Position numbers and translations under genes: made by a program. The notes beneath the pieces are model-generated. The model worked only from the letters and a program-made list of their open reading frames with translations, made no database searches and was not told the origin of the DNA. A stretch of 64,000 nucleotides of DNA from Papilionanthe hookeriana x Papilionanthe teres (lineage: Eukaryota > Streptophyta > Magnoliopsida > Asparagales > Orchidaceae). Shown piece by piece: positions 13,407 to 22,654 of the stretch. The stretch spans positions 82,976,227-83,040,226 of the forward strand of contig CM040430.1 of assembly GCA_022702705.1 (NCBI GenBank). The letters are read 5' to 3'. Positions within the stretch are counted from its first letter, which is position 1. Each line of letters opens with the position of its first letter.

Positions 13407-13423
13407 TGGAGACTCCGCTGGGG
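13407..13423 (+). other. Primer binding site, tRNA-Arg type
   Basis: TGGAGACTCCGCTGGGG begins 7 nt after the LTR end. It is complementary, except at one position, to the 3' end of a plant tRNA-Arg including CCA, the primer known for Ogre-like Tat elements. The outer element has a decayed version at 34781-34797. Confidence 0.8.
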
Positions 13424-13950
13424 AATAGTTCCTCTCTCCATTTTGTCCAGATGGTTTTGTTATCATAAATCGGTAGTGTATCCATGTCCCTAGTGGATCA
13501 AACTACCTTTCTTTCCGTTGGTATGCCACGTTCACTTCTAACTTGAACGGGAATAGCCAACTCTCTCGGATTTAGGAGCCACTATTTTTAGACACCCCTA
13601 AACAGAGAGGTTCCGAAATCCTTTTACCTCATTTTTTGAGGTGGGGTGGACCCCCCGATAGGTGTGTTAGTCTAGGAGCGGTCCTTCGGGTCGGAAAGTT
13701 TTACGAGACTTTCTCTTCCTTTCTAAAAATCATGTCATTTACCCTTTTTACATCTTTCCTCCTTTAAATTGTTTTGTTCCTAACAAGCAAAGATCCTTTG
13801 GATAAATAACTTTCTAAAATGAAATTTTCTTTTAAAATCACAACTATATTAAGATAAACATAAACGTGTTCGGACTCTTTCCTTTCCGTCCTAAGTTTTG
13901 CGACAAAATGAAGCATAATGCGGGACTAATACTTGGAATCTGCCCTGCAG
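13424..13950 (+). other. Inner element leader (untranslated)
   Basis: About 530 nt without a credible ORF. Its first 300 nt are clearly homologous to 34798-35100 of the outer element (AGTTCCTCTCTCCATTTTG and following blocks), so the leader has been under constraint and is a candidate packaging or dimerisation region. It ends at an acceptor-like TCTGCCCTGCAG preceded by a CTAAT branch-point-like motif about 20 nt upstream. Confidence 0.6.
13941..13950 (+). promoter_or_regulatory. Candidate 3' splice site before ORF1
   Basis: TGCCCTGCAG| stands 2 nt before the first ATG of ORF1 (13953), with GACTAAT at about 13924. ORF3 starts in the same way (CTGCAG at 22645-22650, CTGAT branch-like motif, ATG at 22655). 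The parallel suggests alternative acceptors. Confidence 0.45.
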
Positions 13951-13952
13951 AA

Positions 13953-14960
13953 ATGGATGCCCCAAAGCTGATCTTTTCTTTCGTCAACGGACTTGACTTA
14001 GCCGTCTACAAGGATGAACTGCCAAATAATGGAATCATTCTGTTTGGAAAAGGATTTAGCAGCACGAATATTAAGATTCCCAACGTCACTCTCTTCATAC
14101 TTACGGACAAAGTGCCTGAAACTGAGAGGCCTCTGATTGAGTTCTACCTCAAATCAACTCAAGAGTTCCCTCCTCTTAAAAAGGTCCCAACTAAGAGGAA
14201 TGTTGTCACTCATAGGAGGACTGTTGTTTCTACCCCCGCTGGTCTAGTCGTCACTACACCTATCCCGACTTCTGCCAATCTAAAAGGGAAATAAGTCCAA
14301 ATTTGTGACAAACCTGTTACCGTGGAGGGTGCAGATCTCCATGAGAAACCTTCTGTTTTTGAAATCGGGTCCAGCTCGAGAGTTCCACCACTAACACGGA
14401 CTCAAAGAAGAAACAGGAGTAGAAAGATTGCAAGGAAAGCCAAAGCTGCTGAAGTTGCTTTCTTGGAAGAACTACCTGAGTACACGCCACTACCTGAGTA
14501 TACACCATTGCCTGAGTACACACAACTTTTGGAAGGAAGCAGGTTTTACCCCCTCTCCACCACGACTGACGAGGAAAATACTCGCAAGATCGTCTCTACA
14601 TTACCTCGACCCGCATACTGCAGCGATAGCCAAACGAAAAGGGCTAGAGTTACACCACTTGCCCGATTACAGACCCTGATAAAGAAATTAGCAAGAAAAG
14701 AAAGATGTCCTGTCTCAGAGATTCTAAGGAGAATAGGGCGGGTGCCAGCCAAAGCCCGCCTTGGGCCACGAGTAGAGCCCGCCAACGCCACAGAAAATCC
14801 AAATAAGAGGATGAAAGCTAGTCCACCTGTCGTTGTTTTAGGATTACAGATTAGGGAGGATACCACCTTCCGGCATGTGACCGACAGACCATCCGGTCTT
14901 AGGCACTCCGCTGCAGCAAGGCAGCAAGGATGGTATGGCGACCTACTACTGGACAGTTAA
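13953..14960 (+). pseudogene. ORF1 upstream of gag, with one in-frame stop
   Basis: The reading frame runs from ATG 13953 to 14960 and is broken by TAA at 14292-14294; it reads on in the same frame for 222 more codons. The first part (MDAPKLIFSFVNGLDLAV) resembles the start of ORF3 (MSNGLFVLNFKNGMSLAL). The second part has a basic segment with TQRRNRSRKIARK (14400-14440), a threefold PEYTPL repeat (14476-14525) and a basic helix-like tail. No enzyme motif is seen. Ogre-type Tat elements are known to carry an ORF of unknown function ahead of gag, and this fits that position. An open frame extends upstream to 13866 but lacks an ATG before 13909. The last 31 nt overlap gag in another frame. Confidence 0.6.
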
Positions 14961-16881
14961 GGTTAAAGCAACGTCCTGAAAAAGAAAGCCTCGTCAGAAA
15001 ACTAGAGTCTGAGGAGAGCGCTACCGCAATGAAAGAGACTCCAAAGAAGGAAATCCCACAACCATCGCATGACAACTGCGAGACCGTGCGAAAAGGGCCA
15101 CTAGAGGAGGCCATGGATATGTTAAGAACCGACATCCGACAGTTAGCAAGAGAAAGAGAAGAAAAGTTTGGAGATGAAGTCGATTCGTCAGATTTCATGG
15201 AGGACGAGTATGCAGATGTCAATATGGTCGAAACCCAAGCATCATCAGCTTCGCAAGGTGCTCCGGCAGCTGCAGAAAGAGAGGAACCGGATGTAATAAG
15301 AGCACAACTCCGGGAGAAAGATGATACAATATCTCAAATGGCGAAAAGGATGGAAGAGATGGCTGCAGCCTTAGCCACTCTCCAGAGTCAGGTTCAACCC
15401 CCAAAAGAAACTCCCCCAGAAATTATCCATATCACAGATGCAGGAAAAGAAATTACGTCCGTTAATGGAGATGATCAGTTAAAGAAGGATACAACGCAAA
15501 ATATGATCCCAGAGAAAGACAACAAAAGTATGGTAGAACAGCAGGTGCGAGAAGCCTTAGCACAGTCCAAGAATGGATCATCTATTCAAACGGGTAGACC
15601 TTACCCCGAAGAGTTCGATGCAGTCCAATACCCAAAAGGCTTCGTACCACCTCTGTTTAAAACTTTTGATGGTACCGGAAACCCTCGGCAGCATGTTGCA
15701 CACTTTTGTGCTAGTTGTTGCAATGCCGGTGGAAATGATGCCTTACTCTTCCGACAGTTCGTCAGCAGCCTGTCAGGGATCGCCTTTGATTAGTACGCAG
15801 AACTGCCAAATGGCTCAGTTAAGACATTTGCAGAGTTAGAGAACCTTTTCGTTAAGCGGTTTGCCGGAGCTCAGCACCATATCACTATCGGTGATCTAGT
15901 GGTGGAAAAGCAGAAACCAAACGAAACTCTAGTAGACTACATACTTCGATGGAGGAATCTAAGCATGAAGTGTGAACCACAGCTAAAAGAGCAGCATGCC
16001 ATCGGTATCTTGCTAAAAGCATTCACGGCCCGATAGCACTTCTCCTGAAAGGTTTTACCATTAAAACCATCGAGAAGTTGTTAAGCAAGGCCGGAAGCTT
16101 GCAAGAAGAAGCAAAGCAGCTGAATTTCACCGACAAGACTGATAAACAGAAACCGGCGAAAGCTTTTGAAAAGAAATCCGGGATTGTCGCAGTAGTGGAT
16201 AGAGGGAAGCAGGCGATCCAAATACCGTCAGAACGACCACAGTCTAGCCATCAGCCACCACAACAGATATACCAGCAGCCTCAGCAGAGCTACCAATAAC
16301 CTCGACCAAGCTATCAGTCACCTCAACATTATGAACAACCACCTCGTCCAGCACATACTTTGAAGGAACTTCTGAATAAGGAATACCCATTCAAGAACGA
16401 GGCAGTGCCGAAGATTTTTCGCAGTCTAATAAAAACACCAGATTTCCAGTTGCTGGAACCTAAGAAACCAGAAGAGATTGACAAGAAGGATCATCCCAAC
16501 TACTGCCCTTACCACCGGCTGCTCGGGCATAAGATACAGGATTGCATCACCTTCAAGAGATGGCTCGATGACAACCTCCGAAAAGGGAACATAACGATTT
16601 CGAAAGAATACATGAAGGAACCCCGAAAAGGAGGTTCCGTCAATGTTATCTCGACGGATCCCATTGTTCCGATAGACCCCTACACGACTGATGATGGATG
16701 GAGTACCGCCTGGACAAAGTCCTCAAAGAAGATTTTGGATCGCATCCAAATCGCTTCGGTGCGTGCTTCAATTCAAAGTTCGAAACCTGTCAAGCCGGCG
16801 CTATCGTTTGCAATTGAAGAACCACCCCAAGAAGAAAAGATCGTAGAAAAGAAGGAGATAGTGGAAGAAGAAAATACCTAG
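14930..16881 (+). pseudogene. gag (capsid/nucleocapsid), broken
   Basis: Starts at ATG 14930. Residues 1-200 are charged and coiled-coil-like (REREEKFGDEVD; MAKRMEEMAAALATLQSQ). The capsid core begins near 15600 (PLFKTFDGTGNPRQHVAHF), typical of plant Ty3/gypsy gag. Lesions: TAG at 15791, a frameshift near 16015-16020, TAA at 16297 within a Gln-rich stretch and TAG at 16879. After the frameshift the frame stays the same to the end of integrase. The nucleocapsid has a Tat-type knuckle, CPYHRLLGHKIQDC, at about 16504-16545 instead of a standard CCHC box. Several stops look like C-to-T changes of Gln or Trp codons. Gag would package the RNA in virus-like particles. Confidence 0.85.
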
Positions 16882-18852
16882 GCTCTTAAGGCTAGACTAG
16901 GGGCCGCTTATCCTAGGATGATTGTTTCCGATTCAGGGGAGAAATTCCTCGAACCCCTGACTCTGTATGATTATTTGCTCGCTCCGGCGGGATCTTATAA
17001 TGATAAGGGTTTTGGCGTTGGCTACGTTTTGGCTGTTTCTAACAATTACGTAACTAACGAAAACCAGCCTAGTCTGGATAACAATTCAAATGACAATTCT
17101 CATACAATACATAACCTCAATGACCACGACAAAGAGGACATTCCCCAAGAAGGCTACGAGAGTTCGACAAGCAGTGAGTCCATTTGTGAATTTCGAGGAG
17201 CTCTAATCACAATAGAGTTAGAGCCATCAGATTCTGAAGCAACTCCTGAAGCGACTCCGGAAGAACCCATTATCTCAATTCAAGAGGAAACACCGAAAGA
17301 TTCAGCATCAAATCCAGAAGAAGTTACTGAAGTTAATTTGAGAAGCGGAAAAGTTCTACCTCCGAGAATGGGTCCAAAAGACAAAGGAAAGCAGATGATT
17401 GTTCAGGAAGAATCAACCCCAGCAAAAGAATTACCCATTCAGGAAGAAACTGAAACACATGGTAACAAAGTGGACTATAACGTACTAGCCCATCTTAGGA
17501 AACTGCCAGCCAAACTAAGCATCTACGACGCTCTCATCTTATCAAAAGAGATGAGGAAGCTCCGATCAAGGCCTTACTTCGATCCGGAGGTTTGTTTAGC
17601 TCAGATGGTCGGAGATTCCTTAGACGAGGTTTGTTCGTTAAAGGAACAGCGAGGTGTTACCTTCACGGACAGTGATCTACTACTTGGGACAGCCGATGAC
17701 AACCGACCGTTGTACATTTCAGTCACAATCGGAAAGTTTACGCTTTCCAGAGTATTGGTGGATCCAGGAGCGTCAATCAACATAATGAATCTTCGGACGT
17801 TAGCATACTTGGAAATTAATGCTTGCGAGCTTGAAGCAGACAAGATGTTACTAAGAGGATTCAACCAGAAAGGAGAAAGAGCCCTCGGATCAATAACGCT
17901 GTTGATGAAGACCGGTGATTTAGCAAAGACAACCTCAAAATTTCATATAATTGATTCTGAAACATCGTTCAACGCACTACTTGGCCGACCATGGATACAT
18001 GAGAACCGGATGGTACCTTCATCTTTACATCAATGCATAAAATACTACGATGGAGGAGAACAGTGCATTAAGGGTGACTTGCAACCTTTCTCCGTACACG
18101 AAATTGGAATTTATGAGGATGCAGCCTACTATGCGCCTCCAAAGAAAACAATCTTCTCCAGAAATATCATGCCAAATGAAGCAAAAGAAGTTAGAGACGA
18201 CGAAGGACCTGAAGTTCTAGTCCAACAGTCACTCACCACTCCCTTACGGCGAGATGGTGAAGGTTTCTTCACAACTCGCACCCGAGGTCGAGGCCGGGGA
18301 CAAGGTCGTGGAAGAGACGTTGGGAAAGTTGGACAGAAAAAACCAGTAATCAACGTGAATTGGGAGAACAGCTTTGAAGAAGAAGGAGAAACTAATAACG
18401 AAGCAGCGATAGTAAATCAAAAGAAACTGCAATTCAAGATATCTCTCGAAGATGACAAGAACAAAGAATACAAATCAATGTACGATAAGATCAACAACTA
18501 TGTACACACTATGAACCTGACCTCGATCCATTATAACAAGATCGAGGGTATGGTGGTCAAAGAAGTGCATAGCAGCGGTGCGAAGCCAATCAAATTCTAC
18601 CATGGTGCTTCTTCTTCCAAAACTGAAAATGATGTACAATTTGAAGATGTTACTTCTTCTGAATTAATGGAACTACCTTTTCAGTGGTACTCTCCATGTG
18701 TTCAAAATTTAATTCAACGCGGTGTCTTACCTCGACAATGGACAAAAGGCCGGTCACAACACTTTGAAAAATTATGGAATAATGCCGGTCGACCTCCCAA
18801 TTCAAAACATGGTCTCGGATTCGGCACAGTAGGATCAGTTGACGATACATAA
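16882..18852 (+). pseudogene. Protease domain with a long acidic leader and RGG-rich tail
   Basis: A 644-codon open stretch from ATG 16918, in frame with gag (TAG at 16879) and RT. An acidic Ser/Glu-rich leader (17090-17460) precedes the aspartic protease: active-site motif VLVDPGASINIM with the Asp codon at 17761, flap/end motif LLGRPWIHE at about 17975. The DPGA triad differs from the usual DTG/DSG. A tail of about 290 residues follows with an RTRGRGRGQGRGRDVG box at 18280-18325, suggesting RNA binding, and an acidic stretch. It ends at TAA 18850 with TGA 20 nt later, so translation into RT would be blocked in this copy unless the stretch is spliced out. Ogre elements have an intron between protease and RT; I see no definite splice sites here. 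Confidence 0.85.
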
Positions 18853-18873
18853 TTTTGTTTGGTTGTCACTTGA

Positions 18874-20973
18874 AAACCTAATGAAGACTGCTTGGAAGCT
18901 TTAGGAGATCTTGAAGATCTACCAATCGGAGATGCTCCACCAGAATTCGAAGAAAAAATTAAATCTACAATAGACGAGTTAATGAAAGTTAACTTAGGTA
19001 CTAGCGAAGAGCCTAGGCCTACCTTTGTTAGCTCCTTACTCAACAAAGAAGACGCCGAAGACATAATCAAGCTACTAATGGAATTCAAGGACTGTTTTGT
19101 TTGGAGTTATGATGAAATGCCAGGATTAGCTCCAGATGTCACAGTTCACAAGCTAGGAGTAGATCCTACTTCTGTTCCAGTCAGACAAGCTCCCAGAAGA
19201 ATGCGTCTAGAAATTGAACAACAAGTTATAGCCGAAGTTAAGAAACTAATAGACGCTAAATTTGTCCGTGAAGAGCAATACCCGACCTGGTTAGCCAACG
19301 TGGTACCAGTTAGAAAGAAAAATGGTCAGATCAGAATCTGCGTAGACTTCAGAGATTTAAACAAAGCATGTCCAAAGGACAAATTTTCGCTACCAATTCC
19401 AGAACTTATGATCGACATAGCTTCAACACATGAAGTATTTTCATTTATGGATGGATCCTCAGGATACAACCAAATAAAGATGGCACTAGAAGATGAAAAG
19501 CTTACAGCCTTCAGAACGCCGATCAGAGTGTACTGCTACACAGTAATGCCATTCAGACTGAAAAATACAGGAGCAACATACCAAAGAGCAATGACAAAGA
19601 TTTTTGATGACCTCATCCACAACCAAGTTGAATGCTATGTGGACGATGTGGTCATTAAAAGCAAACTAAAGGAAGATCACTTGTATGATTTGAGAATTGT
19701 TTTCGAACGATTAAGACAATATAACCTTAAGATGAACCCCCTAAAATGCGCTTTCGGCGTCACTTCTGGGAAATTCTTAGGATTTATTGTTCGACATCAT
19801 GGAATTGAAATCGATCCGGAGAAAATTAAAGCTATCTTAGAAATGCCACCTCCTAAAACACTGAAACAACTACGCTCTTTTCAAGGGAAGTTGGCATATC
19901 TGAGACGCTTTATTTCTAATCTCTCAGGTAGGTGTCAGCCCTTCTCGGCATTGGTTAAAAAGGACGCCAAATTTATTTGGGAAGAGAAATGCCAGCGGGC
20001 TTTCGAGGACATTAAGCAGTATTTAATGACACCTCCTGTCTTAGCGGCCCCAGTCTCAGGTCGACCGTTAATACTTTATACCGTAGCTTTAGACGACTCC
20101 CTTGGAGCCCTGCTAGCCCAGGTAAATGACGAGGGAAAAGAAAATGCTCTCTACTACTTAAGCCGTCGTCTAATTCCAACGGAAGTAAAGTATCATCCGA
20201 TTGAGAAGCATTGTTTGGCCCTGATCTTCGCCGCACAGAAGCTCAGACATTACATGCTTTCTCATAAGGTCAACCTTATTTCGAAAGTTAATCCGTTGCA
20301 ATATTTGATGACCCGTCCAACACTTTTTGGTAGACTTGCCAGGTGGTCGATGATACTATTGCAATTTGATATAACTTTCGTGCCTCTTTGTGCCGTAAAG
20401 GGACAAGTCCTAGCGGACTTCCTTGCAGCACACCCTTTGCCGGCAGAATCGCCTCTCAATGACGACTTGCCAGACGAACAAATCATGAGCTTGGAAGACC
20501 CAGATGATCGACGTTGGGAACTGTATTTCGACGGAGCTTCTTTAGCACAGAAGGACAAAGAATTGCAAACGATAGTGCCCGGTAAGGCAGGAATCGGACT
20601 AATCTTTATAACACCGGAGCGAGGGATGTTAAGATACTCCTACCACTTAACAGAACCATGCACAAACAACGAGGCAGAATACGAAGCCCTCATAACAGGA
20701 CTGGAACTAACCATTCAAATGGGAATAACGGACATCAACATCTACGGAGACTCTCAGTTGATCATTCAACAGGTCGCCGGACAATACAGAATTTTAAAGC
20801 CAAGACTCGAGCAGTATTTTCAGTATGCCATGAAACTGTTGGAGCAAATCCCAAATGTAACGATCTACAAGATCCCCAGAAAAGAAAATGCTCTTGCGGA
20901 TGCGCTAGCTCGCCTTGCAAAAGAATTTGCCTGCTTACAAGATGAATCAGTTGGAGTATCAGTTCAGGGATGA
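18874..20973 (+). pseudogene. Reverse transcriptase, RNase H and archaeal-type RNase H
   Basis: An open stretch of about 700 codons in the pol frame. RT: palm motifs ICVDFRDLNKACPKD (about 19338), FMDGSSGYNQIKMA, and the catalytic YVDD at 19636-19647. Then SFQGKLAYLRRFI and a Ty3-type RNase H (ALYYLSRR... HPIEKHCLALIFAAQKLRHY, about 20145-20255). A second RNase H follows, with WELYFDGAS (Asp at 20530), NNEAEYEAL, YGDSQLIIQQ and ENALADALA, all four acidic residues present. This tandem arrangement is the hallmark of Tat elements. No in-frame ATG is near the start, so it is part of a polyprotein. The frame ends with TGA at 20971 and continues into integrase. It is the best preserved part of pol. 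Confidence 0.9.
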
Positions 20974-22266
20974 CAGGTCCTATCACAGCTAGACATGAAT
21001 ATGATACAAAAATAAGAAAAAGTAGAGGAATCAATTGCAGCAATAATGAAAAACACAGAAGATTGGCGTCAACCACTAATAGACTACTTGCAAACAGGGA
21101 AATTACCGGATGATAAGTCATTAGCCCATCAAATCAAGAAAAGAACTCTGTCTTACGCCGTAATAAACAATACGTTATACAGAAGGTCTTTCGATCAGAT
21201 GTGGCTAAGGTGCCTGAGTGAGCCTGAGGCTTGTGAAATTGTCAAAGAAGTGCATTCAGGACTCTGTGGCGCTCATCAGTCGGGTCCGAAGATGAAAATG
21301 AAGATTAAAAGACTAGGGTACTACTGGCCCTCAATTATGACCGATCGCATGAAGATCGCCAAGAGCTGTCACCAATGCCAAGTGCATGGAGTGGTTCTAC
21401 ATCAACCTCCAAATGTGCTACATCCGACAATTGCGTCGTGGCCATTTGAATGTTGGGACACAGATATAGTGGGTCCGATAGAACCACCTTCTTCAAGAGG
21501 ACATCGCTTCATCCTTGCAGCTACAGACTACTTTTCTAAATGGGCAGAAGCAGTTCCACTCAGAGAAGTGAAAGAACATCACGTGCTACAGTTTTTTAAG
21601 ACTCAAATCGTCTACCGTTTCGGAGTGTCGCGCAGAGTCATTTCACATAATGGGTCCGCATTCAGAAGCACGAAGATCAATAATTTTTTCAAAAGACACG
21701 GGATTGACTGGCGATATTCAACAATCTATTACCCAAGAGCAAACGGCTTGGCCAAGGCTTTTAAGTAAACTCTCATTCAAATCTTAAAGAAAACCTTAGA
21801 TGATAACAAGAGAAATTAGCATGAGAAGCTGTTAGAAACCTTGTGGGTCTACAGGACAACCTTTAGGACTCCTACTCAGTCTACACCTTACGCTCTGGTA
21901 TACGGGTCTGAAGCAGTGTTACCCTTGGAAGTTCAGCTTCCATCACTCAGAATTACAGTCGCAAACAAAATTACTACGGAAGAAAATGCCAGATTACGAC
22001 AGGAAGAACTGGAAGGACTAGAAGGGAAAAGACTTGGAGCACAGCAAAATTTGGAACTGTACCAAGCTAAAATGATCCAGGCTCATGATAAACTAGTCCG
22101 ACCGAGAACTTTCAAAGTTGTTGACTTAGTTCTTGTCCTCAGAAGACCTATTCTTGCACATCGCAAGATAGGTGGTAAATTTGAACCGACCTGGGAAGGA
22201 CCGTTTGTGGTCGAGGCAGTCTACTCAGGAGGCTCCTACCAACTTGTGAACTGTCAAGGAGAATGA
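20974..22266 (+). pseudogene. Integrase, catalytically dead in this copy
   Basis: In frame with RT. The zinc-binding HHCC domain runs from VHSGLCGAH to CHQC (about 21250-21380). In the catalytic core the first Asp is present (CWDTDIVGP, about 21455). The second is replaced by His (ISHNGSAF, codon 21646-21648), and the Glu is replaced by Lys (ANGLAKAF, codon 21754-21756; GAG-to-AAG type). In-frame stops are at about 21013, 21766 and 21817, the last in an RNWHEKL-like context (a Trp-to-stop change). The C-terminal domain runs to about 22310 (GKFEPTWEGPFVV; then NGRYLKKYY after TGA 22264). The family inserts the DNA copy; this one cannot. Confidence 0.9.
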
Positions 22267-22650
22267 CAAATGCTTCCATTCAATGGACGATATTTGAAGA
22301 AGTACTACACAACCTGATGTTTCAAAGGAATGAATTATCATCCCTAGAAACACGGGTGAAGTAACCACTTGTGACTGAGTCCGAAACCAAAAACATAAGA
22401 AAATGAATAACAAAAGAAAAAAAAATCATTAACAAAAAATATATACTAAAAATAAAATGTGTGAGATCATAATAATGAAGTTTTACCCTTCCGTTCAAAT
22501 CAATTCTTGTTCCTGATCTTTCTTTATCTTTCTCTACTTTCCTTAAAAATTAAAATTAAAATAAGAGAATAAGGATCTTCATTAATAAATATTTTCTTAA
22601 TGTTCTTGTTCTTAGTACAGCCCCTGATCATTTCCTTGTCTTTTCTGCAG
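22267..22650 (+). other. Integrase-ORF3 spacer ending in a strong splice-acceptor-like site
   Basis: About 380 nt, AT-rich, with no ORF. It ends in the pyrimidine-rich stretch TTTCCTTGTCTTTTCTGCAG (22631-22650) with CCTGAT about 20 nt upstream as a possible branch point. The site lies 4 nt before the ORF3 start codon. It looks like a 3' splice site for a subgenomic ORF3 mRNA. Confidence 0.55.
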
Positions 22651-22654
22651 GGAA

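Noticed and set aside
13407..13423. tRNA-Arg gene
   Set aside because: Only the 17-nt complement of a tRNA 3' end is present; it is a primer site.
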